Shown: positions 26,813 to 35,875, counted from the first letter of the stretch. The stretch: 64,000 bases of DNA from Veillonella sp. VA139 (GCF_003992005.1 NZ_RQVL01000005.1:31314-95313); one strand, 5' to 3'. Program-made: numbers and translations. Notes: a model not told the origin generated them from the sequence alone.

Positions 26813-27684
26813 TGGCAACAGCAAATCAATATAGAAATGACATCCGCCCTAACTGGTGCCCAGGTTGTGGTCATTATGGGGTTCAAGCAGCTATCGCTGA
26901 TGCAGTAGCAGCTCTTGATATTGCGCCTGAAAAATTGGCTGTTATCTCCGGCATCGGTTGCTCTAGCCGTATCGGTGGTTACTTCTATGCCTATGGTGCG
27001 CATACTACACATGGTCGTGCACTTCCCTATGCACAAGGTGTGAAACTGGCGAATGAAGATATGAACGTTGTAGTTTGTGGTGGTGACGGTGATGCCTTCG
27101 CTATCGGTATGGGCCATACCATCCATGCTTTCAAACGTAATGTGAATATTACCTATGTAGTTATGGATAACCATGTGTATGGTTTGACAAAAGGACAAAC
27201 ATCTCCTCGTTCTGACGTGGGTTTTGTGACAAAAACGTCTCCACATGGTTCTTTTGAAAGTCCATTGCCAATCTGTGAAACAGCTATCGCTTCTGGGGCT
27301 ACTTTCGTAGCACAAAGCTACATGGTAAACCGTGCACAATTGGTGGACTTGATTAAACAAGGTATGCAACATGAAGGATTCTCTTTCATCAACGTGTTCA
27401 GCCCTTGCGTAACCTACAATAAACAAAATGGTTATGATTACTTCAAAGATAATCTAGTAAACTTGCCAGAAGGTTACGATCCAACAAACCGTGCAGAAGC
27501 ATTTGCTATGTTAGGGGAAACTAATGGTCTTGTAACAGGTTTGATTTATCAAGATACAACAAAACCATCCTTTGAACAAGCATTATATGCTGCTAATGGT
27601 GGTCCACATGCTCGTGCATTAGTGCATGACGTGGTGAAACCAGATGCAGAGATGTTTGAAGCTCTTTGCAACGAGTTTAAATAG
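26812..27684 (+). CDS. korB: 2-oxoacid:ferredoxin oxidoreductase beta subunit
   Basis: A 290-residue TPP-binding subunit. Iron-sulfur and TPP features are clear: WCPGCGHYGVQ near residues 14-24, GIGCSSRIGGY, and GGDGDAFAIGMGH with downstream NITYVVMDN (Mg-TPP motif). Its length and two-subunit layout match KorB types. The start overlaps the korA stop by one base (TAATGG), implying coupling. No separate ferredoxin or delta gene follows. Confidence 0.92.
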   Translation: MATANQYRNDIRPNWCPGCGHYGVQAAIADAVAALDIAPEKLAVISGIGCSSRIGGYFYAYGAHTTHGRALPYAQGVKLANEDMNVVVCGGDGDAFAIGMGHTIHAFKRNVNITYVVMDNHVYGLTKGQTSPRSDVGFVTKTSPHGSFESPLPICETAIASGATFVAQSYMVNRAQLVDLIKQGMQHEGFSFINVFSPCVTYNKQNGYDYFKDNLVNLPEGYDPTNRAEAFAMLGETNGLVTGLIYQDTTKPSFEQALYAANGGPHARALVHDVVKPDAEMFEALCNEFK

Positions 27685-27718
27685 AAACAACATATCTCCA
27701 TTAAAAGTATGAGTGATA

Positions 27719-27781
27719 GAAAAGCTGTGTTACTTCTGAAAACTGGCGAAAGTTTTCAGTAAGCAACACAGCTTTTCTTTT
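27719..27781 (+). terminator. long hairpin terminator after korB (repeat family A, copy 1)
   Basis: AAAGCTGTGTTACTTCTGAA and its partner TTTTCAGTAAGCAACACAGC form an arm of about 20 bp with minor mismatch, ending in TTTTCTTTT. Confidence 0.8.
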
Positions 27782-27839
27782 GCATTACTATAGTATGTGG
27801 TGAGATATGTTGTTTCTATTGGGGGGACTCGAGGGGGAG

Positions 27840-27907
27840 GAAAAGCCGCGTCACTTCTAAAAACTGACCTACGCTAAAGTTTTTAGTAAGTAACGCGGCT
27901 TTTCTTG
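27840..27907. repeat. related long hairpin (repeat family A, copy 2)
   Basis: GAAAAGCCGCGTCACTTCTAA and TTAGTAAGTAACGCGGCTTTTC arms. It has the same plan as the hairpin at 27719 but different outer bases that still pair, and no gene lies between the two. A third relative is at 30490. Confidence 0.6.
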
Positions 27908-27991
27908 ATAGATGTTTTGTGGAGTGATGTGTTTTTAGGGGGATTGTATAGTTTGTTTGGAATATTTGTTTTATAGTTTGTGAATTTTTGC

Positions 27992-27997
27992 TATACT
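27992..27997 (+). promoter_or_regulatory. extended -10 promoter of second CKWLD peptide gene
   Basis: TGC-TATACT. The RNA would start near 28004, so that GTTACCTCC is at its extreme 5' end. Confidence 0.55.
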
Positions 27998-28043
27998 GTA
28001 GATGTTACCTCCCCAATACTGGTGACAGGAAGGGGGTGAACCA

Positions 28044-28139
28044 ATGGATTTCTTAATCAGCTTTACAATCTCTGTTGTGGCAGGAATAGTTAGTTATTAT
28101 TTCTGCAAATGGTTAGACAGGAGATTTAAGGGTAACTAG
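28044..28139 (+). CDS. 31-residue hydrophobic peptide, type I toxin-like (CKWLD family)
   Basis: One membrane helix (FLISFTISVVAGIVSYYF) followed by CKWLDRRFKGN; a clear paralogue of the 6108-6200 peptide. AGGAAGGGGGTG precedes the ATG. The mRNA 5' end GTTACCTCC (28004-28012) can pair with GGAGGTAGC (28148-28156) just after the stop, allowing one G-U pair. The sequence of this pairing differs from the 6.1-kb locus while the pairing is kept, which supports a conserved long-range structure. Two antisense modules follow. Confidence 0.72.
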   Translation: MDFLISFTISVVAGIVSYYFCKWLDRRFKGN

Positions 28140-28168
28140 CCTAGTATGGAGGTAGCTCTCTTTAAAAA

Positions 28169-28266
28169 GTAGAAACCCCACAGTAGCAGCTGTGGGGTTT
28201 CGTCGTCCCAATGGAACTTAATCAACTTGTTGCTTATAGTTTATCACAAATAGAGAGAATTGTCAT
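28169..28266 (-). ncRNA. candidate antisense RNA, module 1, with bidirectional terminator
   Basis: Minus-strand promoter ATGACA (28261-28266), 17 bp, TAAACT (28238-28243). The transcript would run into the stem AAACCCCACAG/CTGTGGGGTTT (28173-28202), which is also the toxin-like mRNA terminator. Confidence 0.55.
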
Positions 28267-28273
28267 CTAAAAA

Positions 28274-28373
28274 AAGCAAAACCCCCACAGTAGGCGCTGT
28301 GGGGTTTCTTTGTTTTGATGGAAACACTCAACCTATACGTCTATAGTATAGCATAAGTAAAATCTGGTGTCAT
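28274..28373 (-). ncRNA. candidate antisense RNA, module 2 (duplicate of module 1)
   Basis: Minus-strand promoter ATGACA (28368-28373), 17 bp, TGC-TATACT (28345-28350). The transcript of about 70 nt ends at AAACCCCACAG/CTGTGGGG with TTTTGCTTTTTTT. Promoter, spacer length and hairpin are homologous to module 1, about 107 bp away. Because it lies beyond the toxin-like mRNA terminator, it could act only in trans. From 28374 to 28663 the sequence is AT-rich leader/promoter DNA of the OmpM gene; no further feature was seen. Confidence 0.55.
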
Positions 28374-28663
28374 TATACTAAGTCTGTGTACAATAGACGA
28401 TGTATTAAGTTTTATATAGGGGTATTGTTGTTAATTTATTATTCGATACGTATTATTTGCAACTGAATTATGAACAATTGTTATGGTTTTAAAAAGGTTA
28501 GTGTTGATTTTGTGAATTGGCATATGGTAACATAAAAATAAGTATATAATCAAAAGGAGATAGATTATCATAAAAAGGAAACATGGAGACTTTTTGTAAT
28601 ATATGTAGAATTGATTGTATGCTGTATATGTAGTAGTTGTGTATTTAGAGATGGGGTATAATT

Positions 28664-30448
28664 ATGAAGAAAACAATTTCAGCGTTAGCGGTAACGACTA
28701 TGCTAGGTATGACTACTGTGTTAGGGGCTAATCCTTTCACGGATGTAACACCACAGGACTGGGCGTATCAAGCAGTGGCACGATTGGCATCGCAAGGGGT
28801 GGTGAATGGCTATCCTGATGGCACGTTCCAAGGTGGTAATAATATCACTCGCTTTGAAATGGCACAAATGGTAGCAAAAGCCTTGAATCAACAAGATCGC
28901 ATGAATGGGGAGCAACAAGCGGTATTGAATAAATTGGCTCAAGAGTTCAGTGAAGAGTTACACAATCTTGGAGTTCGAGTGGAAAACTTAGAACGTAAAG
29001 TGGGCAACGTTAGCTTTACTGGGGAGATGCGCTTCCGCTTCGATGGACAACAGGAGCATGGCATTTACCTCAATGCACCGGCAGATAATACAAAAATTAA
29101 GGTAAACGGTAAAGAAGTGACTTTGAACAAAGGCATGCATGAAGTGCACTTCTCTGGAGATACCATTGATGGGGCTGGGAAGTTGGATGTCCAATCTGAT
29201 GCAATAGGCCCAAGTGTTGATGGAAATGAAGCTGCTACGGCCTTTTTGAGAGGTCTTGCTAGTGATCAAGTTCATAATGGACAAGGCTTTGTCGAAAGTT
29301 ATAAAGAGGCAAATAAGCCGTTGAATCCAGATTTTAAAGATCAGATTGAATTATGGAAAAATGCACTTAGAGTATTCACTGTGAATTTAAACATACCAGA
29401 TACAGCGACAAACTATGAAGCTATGAAAATGGTATATGAAGCTGCACAGCCACATAAAAAAGGCTTGGGAGACAAGTATACCGAGATAGAGAATCGGTAT
29501 CAAGCTTACTACGAAGGTTCCAAACTCCCAGAATACATCTACAATTTATCCCAGCAATACGGTCTAAAAGGCAAAAAGCAATCTACTACGTCCTATCGTG
29601 TGCGTGTAAATGCCATGGCAGATGTGAACGAACACACAAAATTCGGTATTCGTTTGGCTCAGGAAAGTGAGTTTGGTGCAGGTACGCAAAAGCAAACAGA
29701 GGTAGATCGTTTATGGGTATCTCATCGCTTCGGTACATCGCAAGTGATGGCTGGTCGTTTAGGGGCCATGTTTGGTGACGGTTTAGTCTTTGATGGAGAC
29801 TTTGACGGCATCATAGGAACGACTAAACTTGGTACAACAAAACTTACTGTAGGGTATGGTTATCCAACTGAATTGACAACAAATGCGAAGGAAATTGGTC
29901 AAATCATGACCTATGGTCAATTGCAAGCGCCAATTACAAAACATATTTCTGGTAAAGTCTACATGGCGTCCTTAAACTCTCATAAAGCGCCGAATAATGC
30001 GTTGGCACAAGCTTTCATCGGTAGTCATGTAGGATTCTCTCACCGTATTTATGGAGTAGCCTTACTAGGTGACCATGGTCGTTTTGGTTGGAACGGAGAA
30101 TACGCAAAACGTACAGCTGGGGAAGACAATAAAATGGCATTGCCAGTGCTTCGTGAAGGAAAAGGACGTAATGCATGGATGGTAGGTACTCGCTACAACT
30201 ATGGTGATGTAACTCTAGGCTTGCAATACTTCCATTTGGGACAAAACAGTCCAATCTTAGCATCTTCTACTTATGACGCTCGGTATATTAAAAACTGGAA
30301 AGGATTCGTAGCCACTGTAAACTATGCATTTGATAAAAATGCAAATGTGAAAGTGGGATATGCTTTCAAAGGCAGCCCAGTGGAAATTTATCATGGCGCT
30401 GTGGCACCTGCTGCGAAATACTTCGGACAAGTGGAATATAAATTCTAA
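28664..30448 (+). CDS. OmpM-type outer-membrane porin with SLH domain
   Basis: A 594-residue outer-membrane protein. A signal peptide ends near residue 22 (TTVLGANP). One SLH domain spans about 23-75 (FTDVTPQDWAYQAVARLASQGVVNGYPDGTF), a coiled coil about 80-113, then a beta-barrel to a C-terminal aromatic end (VEYKF). In Negativicutes the SLH domain binds polyaminated peptidoglycan, so OmpM tethers the outer membrane in place of Lpp or Pal; this is family knowledge. A long insert of about 150 residues (about 145-290) before the barrel strands looks like a variable loop or plug. No operon partner. Confidence 0.92.
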   Translation: MKKTISALAVTTMLGMTTVLGANPFTDVTPQDWAYQAVARLASQGVVNGYPDGTFQGGNNITRFEMAQMVAKALNQQDRMNGEQQAVLNKLAQEFSEELHNLGVRVENLERKVGNVSFTGEMRFRFDGQQEHGIYLNAPADNTKIKVNGKEVTLNKGMHEVHFSGDTIDGAGKLDVQSDAIGPSVDGNEAATAFLRGLASDQVHNGQGFVESYKEANKPLNPDFKDQIELWKNALRVFTVNLNIPDTATNYEAMKMVYEAAQPHKKGLGDKYTEIENRYQAYYEGSKLPEYIYNLSQQYGLKGKKQSTTSYRVRVNAMADVNEHTKFGIRLAQESEFGAGTQKQTEVDRLWVSHRFGTSQVMAGRLGAMFGDGLVFDGDFDGIIGTTKLGTTKLTVGYGYPTELTTNAKEIGQIMTYGQLQAPITKHISGKVYMASLNSHKAPNNALAQAFIGSHVGFSHRIYGVALLGDHGRFGWNGEYAKRTAGEDNKMALPVLREGKGRNAWMVGTRYNYGDVTLGLQYFHLGQNSPILASSTYDARYIKNWKGFVATVNYAFDKNANVKVGYAFKGSPVEIYHGAVAPAAKYFGQVEYKF

Positions 30449-30489
30449 GAAGAACTGAATACATGATGTAGCACTTCTGATAATAGTGC

Positions 30490-30546
30490 AAAAAGCCGCG
30501 TCATTTCTGAAACTGGATGAAAGTTTTCAGAAGTGGCGCGGTTTGG
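30490..30546 (+). terminator. hairpin after the OmpM gene (repeat family A, copy 3)
   Basis: AAAGCCGCGTCATTTCTGAAACT arm pairs with AGTTTTCAGAAGTGGCGCGGTTT, the same family as 27719 and 27840. Confidence 0.65.
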
Positions 30547-30600
30547 ACTATAACCCCAATTGTATTCATGATGTCCTTTTGATGAGAAACGTAAAACTAT

Positions 30601-30687
30601 AAAAAAAAGAAACATAAGTGAGGCTACTTTGTTATACCTGAAATCAGATATATATCATGCATCTCACTTATGTTTCTTTTTATTTTA
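30601..30687. terminator. long bidirectional terminator
   Basis: AAAAGAAACATAAGTGAG and CTCACTTATGTTTCTTTT form an 18-bp perfect stem enclosing a second region with weak pairing. It lies between the convergent OmpM and solute-binding protein genes. Confidence 0.8.
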
Positions 30688-30742
30688 TTGTAGTTACATT
30701 TTATACAGCTCTTATATGCAAGAAATTGAATCTAGTATACCG

Positions 30743-32260
30743 TTATTCTACAGTGGTGTCTTTTGTAATCACATAGTAGTCAATAGGGAATACTTTCACA
30801 TTTTTTACTCGTTTTGTTGTTACTACATTAGCACTTGGATAGTATAAGAAATAACCAGCACTATCTTCTAGCAACACATTTTGAATATCCTTGACAATCG
30901 CTGTGCGTTCTTCTTCGTTAAATGTGGTTGTCATTTTATTAATTAACTCATCAACCTTCGGATTTGAATAGTCGCCACGATTGGATTTGGCACCACTTTT
31001 GAAAGCTAGGCTAAGGAACCAATATGGATCATTTGTGGACATTGTTACCCAGTTTGTTTCGCCCATATCAAAACCATTAGGAGCTAAAGTTAGTAATTCA
31101 TCAGGACCTTGTACACGTTTTAATTCCACTTCAACACCAGCTTGTTTTAAATCATCTTGAAGTTTTTCGTAAACGCTACTATCTTTACCAAAAAGAGCTA
31201 ACACTAAGTGTAATGGTTTGCCATCTTTCATGTAGGTAGCACCTTGTTTTGTGTAACCAGCTTGTTTTAGTAATTCATCTGCTTTAGCTAAATCTTTATG
31301 CTGTTTATTTTTTAGTTCGTCAAAGCCTAGGTTGGCTGTTGGAGGGAATGGCGCACCTCCAGTAACGGCACCATTACCGATTACTTTTGCTAATGCATCA
31401 TAATCAATCATATTTGCGATAGCTGCTCGTACGGTTGGATTTGATAATACATTGCCTTCACGAACATTTAGCTGTAGCATATATGTGCGAACCCCTGCGG
31501 ACTCAATGATGTTATAATCACCCTTTTCAAATAAACTTCGATTAGCACTATCTACCTTTTGGATCATATCTACATCTTTAGACTGTAGAGCCATAGCACG
31601 TTTATTATTATCTTCTAGATCTTTAACTGTTAAAGAATCTAACGCAGGTGTTCCACCCCAGTACTCTTTGAACTGATCCAACTGAATTTCTTCTTTTTTA
31701 GTATGTTTTACAATTTTGTAAGGGCCAGTCAAAATTGGCGTATTATCCATATCTGTTGTGCCTTGTACATCTACGATGACAAAAGCAGGCTCAGTTAAAC
31801 TAGCTAGTAAATCAACATTTGGTTCTGTTGTTTTAATAATTAGATTTTGACCATCCACTGTAATAGAGTCTATCTTTACAGCTTCTTTGGAACGCTTGCT
31901 TTCGGCAATTGTGCGCTCAAGAGATGCTTTTACCGCCGTAGGTGTCATCATAGAACCATTATGGAATTTTACGTTTTCGCGAATATGGAATTTCCATGTT
32001 AAAGGATCCACCACTTCCCAGGAATCGGCTAACTGAGGTTCGAATTTCATATCTGAACTTACCGTTACCAACGTTTCACCGGCACCGATTCGTGTCAATG
32101 TCCAAGCATCCCATTCATGTGTAGGATTCAATGTTTCACCAAACCAATATAAACCAAGATTTAAATGCTTACCATTTTTGCTTGATTCATCAGAACCACA
32201 GCCAGCAATTAAACCGATAGCAACAAACAGCGTCATTGCTAATGCAACCCATTTTTTCAT
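30743..32260 (-). CDS. ABC transporter solute-binding lipoprotein (NikA/DppA/OppA family)
   Basis: A 505-residue lipoprotein: signal with lipobox LIAGC (Cys at about 21), then the peptide/nickel-binding fold (family 5: FEPQLADSW near residues 77-85, YWGGTPALDSL). It lies divergent from the four-gene permease/ATPase set at 32.5-35.8 kb, so the five genes make a complete importer. Length and a NikA-like beginning (LNLGLYWFGETLNP) favour nickel or metal-chelate over long peptides, but this cannot be decided from sequence alone. AAGGAGGATAT precedes the start. Confidence 0.85.
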   Translation of the reverse strand: MKKWVALAMTLFVAIGLIAGCGSDESSKNGKHLNLGLYWFGETLNPTHEWDAWTLTRIGAGETLVTVSSDMKFEPQLADSWEVVDPLTWKFHIRENVKFHNGSMMTPTAVKASLERTIAESKRSKEAVKIDSITVDGQNLIIKTTEPNVDLLASLTEPAFVIVDVQGTTDMDNTPILTGPYKIVKHTKKEEIQLDQFKEYWGGTPALDSLTVKDLEDNNKRAMALQSKDVDMIQKVDSANRSLFEKGDYNIIESAGVRTYMLQLNVREGNVLSNPTVRAAIANMIDYDALAKVIGNGAVTGGAPFPPTANLGFDELKNKQHKDLAKADELLKQAGYTKQGATYMKDGKPLHLVLALFGKDSSVYEKLQDDLKQAGVEVELKRVQGPDELLTLAPNGFDMGETNWVTMSTNDPYWFLSLAFKSGAKSNRGDYSNPKVDELINKMTTTFNEEERTAIVKDIQNVLLEDSAGYFLYYPSANVVTTKRVKNVKVFPIDYYVITKDTTVE

Positions 32261-32362
32261 ATATCCTCCTTATAAAAAACTAAAGAACAACTATAGTATA
32301 CTGTATTCCTCTATAAAAGACAATAATTCTCATAAAAATGGATGCATATTGGAAGGGTATAA

Positions 32363-32400
32363 GTTGTTAAATACCTTTGTAATTATATATTTAATCAACA
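32363..32400. promoter_or_regulatory. imperfect inverted repeat between divergent transporter genes
   Basis: GTTGTTAAATA and TATTTAATCAAC are complementary with one bulged base. The site lies in the 230-bp divergent region and could be an operator for both arms. Confidence 0.35.
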
Positions 32401-32490
32401 TAAGGAATAAAATTAAATTGTTATATTTACAAAGAGAGGTCCTATCCTATATACTTTAATAGAGAATGTATATAAGAAAGGTGGATTGAT

Positions 32491-33429
32491 ATGGTACGAA
32501 TATTATTATATAAATTGGCATCTATGGTAGGTGTATTATTGGCAGTCACATTGGGAACGTTTCTCTTAATGCAAATGTCTTCTGTAGATCCAGTGTCAGC
32601 ACGGTTTTATCTGCAAGGTATGACACCAGATCCCACTATAGTGGAACAAATTCGACAAGAGTTAGGCCTTAATGACCCTTGGTATATACAATATGGTCGT
32701 TGGTTGTGGCAAATGTTACATGGAGATTTTGGGCAGTCTATCTTCCTGAATGTGCCTGTTGTAGATTTGTTGCAAAGTGCTTTGCCAAGAACCTTAGCCT
32801 TGGTGGCAGTTTCCATTGGTTTAGGCAGTATCCTATCCATAGGGTTAGGGGGACTGGCAGCGCATTATAAAGATACCTGGATCGATTATGTGGTGCGTAT
32901 AGTATCCTTTCTAGCATTGGCGGTACCAGCATTTTGGGTAGGTTTGTTATTATTATATGCCCTAGCTGTGAAGATTCCTATTTTCTCTGTGACAAATACG
33001 AAGGGGCTAAGTGCTTACGTGTTGCCGAGTATTACCTTGGCGATTTGGTTTTGTGGCTTATACATTCGTCGTGTTCGCAACGCAGTGGTGCAAGCCTATG
33101 CGTCGTTGCCGGTAATAGGAGCAAAAACGATGGGTATACGTACGGCATATATCTATCGTGATTACATCATTCCTCAGGTGCGCCTTGTGCTGTTATCCAT
33201 GTTAGGGATTACGACCGGTGCTATGTTGGGCGGTTCTGCAGTGATTGAAACGGTATTTTCTGTCAAAGGGATGGGCCAACTCATGGTGCATGGTATTATT
33301 AGTCGTGATTATATTGTGATTCAAAGTTATATCGTATGGATTTCTCTAGTCTATGTGGTAGTCAATACATCGGTGGATATATGGATGTACTTACTTCATC
33401 CTGAAAGAAGATATGGAGGGCGCCCATGA
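32491..33429 (+). CDS. ABC transporter permease, NikB/DppB type
   Basis: A 312-residue integral membrane protein with an N-terminal helix, an extracytoplasmic segment and five more helices. It carries the family EAA-like loop (VIGAKTMGI near residue 206) and the conserved N-terminal DPVSARF segment. GAAAGGTGGATTGAT precedes the ATG. The next permease gene overlaps by 4 bp. Confidence 0.9.
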   Translation: MVRILLYKLASMVGVLLAVTLGTFLLMQMSSVDPVSARFYLQGMTPDPTIVEQIRQELGLNDPWYIQYGRWLWQMLHGDFGQSIFLNVPVVDLLQSALPRTLALVAVSIGLGSILSIGLGGLAAHYKDTWIDYVVRIVSFLALAVPAFWVGLLLLYALAVKIPIFSVTNTKGLSAYVLPSITLAIWFCGLYIRRVRNAVVQAYASLPVIGAKTMGIRTAYIYRDYIIPQVRLVLLSMLGITTGAMLGGSAVIETVFSVKGMGQLMVHGIISRDYIVIQSYIVWISLVYVVVNTSVDIWMYLLHPERRYGGRP

Positions 33430-34235
33430 TTCGTATATGGAAACAAGATAAGCTACTCTTAGGGGCCATTTTACTGACTATACTTTGGATGGGACTCTTT
33501 CTATTTGGTTCTCACTTAGCTCCCTTTGACCCTAATGAGACAAATTTAGGGGCTAGATTACAAGATATAAGTGCAACGCATTTATTAGGCACGGACCAAT
33601 TGGGGCGTGATGTACTTTCAAGGATATTATGGGGCGGACAAGATTCGTTGTTCATAGCCATATCCATCATTGCCATTAGCAGTATCATTGGCATTTGTAT
33701 CGGTGGTTTGCTAAGTATGAGCCCTTGGTATATTGATGAATTGGGATCGCGTTGCATCGATATGGTACTAGGGTTCCCTAGCATGATCGTGGCCATTGCC
33801 TGCATCGGTATATTGGGGCCGTCTGTGGAAAATATTATCATTTCACTGTGTTTAACTCGTTGGGCAGAATACGCAAAGATTACGCGGAACTTGGTGAATT
33901 TAGAAAAGCAAGCACAATATGTGGTTGTAGCACGCATGTCTGGGGCATCCTTGTGGCGCATTATCCGTCGCTACATGATTCCCAATCTTCGAGGGACTCT
34001 ATTGTTGGTCATCATTCAACATATGGGAGACACGATTATTACGGTGGCAAGCTTTTCCTTGATCGGCATTGGCGTACAACCGCCTACACCAGAATGGGGT
34101 GCTATCTTGCTGAATGCTCGAGATTTCTTGCAAACAGCGCCTTGGCTATTAATCTATCCAGGGTTAGCAATTTTTATCACTGTTGTGTTATTAAATTACA
34201 TTAGTGATGCCTTACAAGATGGTAGGCATGTGTAA
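33426..34235 (+). CDS. ABC transporter permease, NikC/DppC type
   Basis: A 269-residue second permease with a PFDPNETNLGARLQ segment near residue 34 and HLLGTDQLGRDVLSRI (typical DppC/NikC) near 51-66. It starts within the end of the previous gene (ATGA overlap with GGAGGGCGCCC upstream). The gap to the ATPase gene is 54 bp. Confidence 0.9.
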   Translation: MIRIWKQDKLLLGAILLTILWMGLFLFGSHLAPFDPNETNLGARLQDISATHLLGTDQLGRDVLSRILWGGQDSLFIAISIIAISSIIGICIGGLLSMSPWYIDELGSRCIDMVLGFPSMIVAIACIGILGPSVENIIISLCLTRWAEYAKITRNLVNLEKQAQYVVVARMSGASLWRIIRRYMIPNLRGTLLLVIIQHMGDTIITVASFSLIGIGVQPPTPEWGAILLNARDFLQTAPWLLIYPGLAIFITVVLLNYISDALQDGRHV

Positions 34236-34289
34236 AGGGCGAAATATTAGCCCAATTTGATTCTTATGTAATGACAAAGGATAGTACCA

Positions 34290-35060
34290 TTGACTAATAC
34301 AGATTTAGTAAGCGTAGATAATTTATCCGTCTCTTACGATGGAGTAAAGGTCGTGAAAGAAGTATCTTTCACGTTAAAACAGAATGAAATCTTTGCCATC
34401 ATTGGTGAAAGTGGGTCCGGAAAATCTACTGTAGCGAAAGCTTTCTTAGGTTTGTTAGAACAGGCAGACCTGACGGGAGCCATCCACTATGGGGGAGATA
34501 ATTTGCTCACTTATGGACCTAAAGAATGGCAGGGTGTACGTGGTGTACATATAGCCATGATTTATCAAAATCCAGGTAATTATTTAAACCCATTCAAACG
34601 CATTGGAGAGCAGATGAAAGTAATCTTAGCCTCCCATGGAAAGGCCTACGATGAAGGCGACATTTTGAACCTGCTAGAGGCTGTTTCCTTACCACAAGGA
34701 AAGGCACTACTTGAGTCCTATCCATTTCAACTGAGTGGGGGCATGCAACAGCGTGTGGCCATCGTTATGAGTTTACTCATACATCCACAACTACTGATTG
34801 CAGATGAACCGACTAGTGCTCTTGATGTATTGGTGCAACAGGATATTGTAAAAGTCCTAGAAGAGGTGCAACAGCGGTTGCAGAATACGTTGCTGTTTAT
34901 CACACACAATATTCAGATAGCCCGTAGATTGGCGGATCGAGTAGGCATTATGCATGAAGGTGTGTTAGTGGAAATCGGTAAGACCGAAGAGGTCTTATCG
35001 AATCCGCAACATGAATATACGAAACTGCTTTTACAGTCCTTGCAGGAGGTGAAAGTATGA
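34290..35060 (+). CDS. ABC transporter ATP-binding protein, NikD/DppD type
   Basis: A 256-residue ATPase. Walker A GESGSGKST, signature LSGGMQQR and Walker B LLIADEPTSALD are intact. The likely start is TTG at 34290 with AAAGGA upstream; no ATG fits. The stop overlaps the start of the next ATPase (ATGA). Confidence 0.9.
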   Translation: MTNTDLVSVDNLSVSYDGVKVVKEVSFTLKQNEIFAIIGESGSGKSTVAKAFLGLLEQADLTGAIHYGGDNLLTYGPKEWQGVRGVHIAMIYQNPGNYLNPFKRIGEQMKVILASHGKAYDEGDILNLLEAVSLPQGKALLESYPFQLSGGMQQRVAIVMSLLIHPQLLIADEPTSALDVLVQQDIVKVLEEVQQRLQNTLLFITHNIQIARRLADRVGIMHEGVLVEIGKTEEVLSNPQHEYTKLLLQSLQEVKV

Positions 35061-35806
35061 TACTAGAAGTTCAGGGCGTCAGCAAACTATATACCCGCAA
35101 AGGGGAAACGGTGACAGCACTGCAAGATGTGAGTTTGTCTGTACAAGAACGAGAGCGCATCGGAATTGCCGGTGGCAGTGGATCTGGTAAAAGTACCTTG
35201 TTGCGATTGCTATCCTTGCAAGAAGAGCCAACTTCTGGGACCCTTTCTTTGTTTGGAAAATCTACCTCCCAATGGAAAGGAAATGAGAGAGAGCTCTATC
35301 GTTCCTTGCAAGTGATGTTCCAAAACTCCTTTTACAGCATTAGCCCTCGTATGGCATTAGGAGAATTTATGCTAGAGCCTTGCGTAAATTTTGGGATAGG
35401 CACAAAACAAGAGGCGAAAGAGCGCTGTGAATGGTGGCTTTCAAAGGTGGGATTGGATACATCGGTGTGGAAGAAATACCGCCATGAATTGAGCGGAGGT
35501 CAGTTACAGCGATTGGCTTTAGCCCGTATGATGGCAGTCGGCGCTGAGCTTGTTTTATTTGATGAGCCGACCAGTGCCCTCGATGTGTGCAATCAAGCGC
35601 GGGTCGTCGAACTCATTCAAAATGTTTATGAAGAGCAACCGTTTACCTATGTGTTCGTCAGCCATGACCTAGGCGTTTTGCAAGCCCTTACGGATCGTAT
35701 TATTGTGATGAAAGAAGGTACGATTGTAGAAACTTTGGCATCAAAAGATTTGGGATTGGCAACGCATCCGTATACAAAACAATTATTGGCAGCTAGCCGT
35801 GGGTAA
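35057..35806 (+). CDS. ABC transporter ATP-binding protein, NikE/DppF type
   Basis: A 249-residue ATPase. Walker A GGSGSGKST, signature LSGGQLQR, Walker B ELVLFDEPTSALD and the H-loop VFVSHDLG are intact. The C-terminus is shorter than in oligopeptide OppF proteins, which fits nickel/dipeptide types. It ends the operon at a terminator. Confidence 0.9.
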   Translation: MILEVQGVSKLYTRKGETVTALQDVSLSVQERERIGIAGGSGSGKSTLLRLLSLQEEPTSGTLSLFGKSTSQWKGNERELYRSLQVMFQNSFYSISPRMALGEFMLEPCVNFGIGTKQEAKERCEWWLSKVGLDTSVWKKYRHELSGGQLQRLALARMMAVGAELVLFDEPTSALDVCNQARVVELIQNVYEEQPFTYVFVSHDLGVLQALTDRIIVMKEGTIVETLASKDLGLATHPYTKQLLAASRG

Positions 35807-35829
35807 ATGGCTATCGTCTATGAAGTGGT

Positions 35830-35875
35830 AAAGACCGCAACAGTTTCTTATTGAAGAAAGTGTTGCGGTTTTTTG
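35830..35875 (+). terminator. terminator after the ABC importer operon
   Basis: ACCGCAACA and TGTTGCGGT outer stem, TTTCTT/AAGAAA inner pairing, then TTTTTT. Confidence 0.85.

Noticed and set aside
30629..30847. 72-codon plus-strand ORF overlapping the solute-binding protein gene end
   Set aside because: It runs through a bidirectional terminator and into the opposite gene, with no ribosome site.
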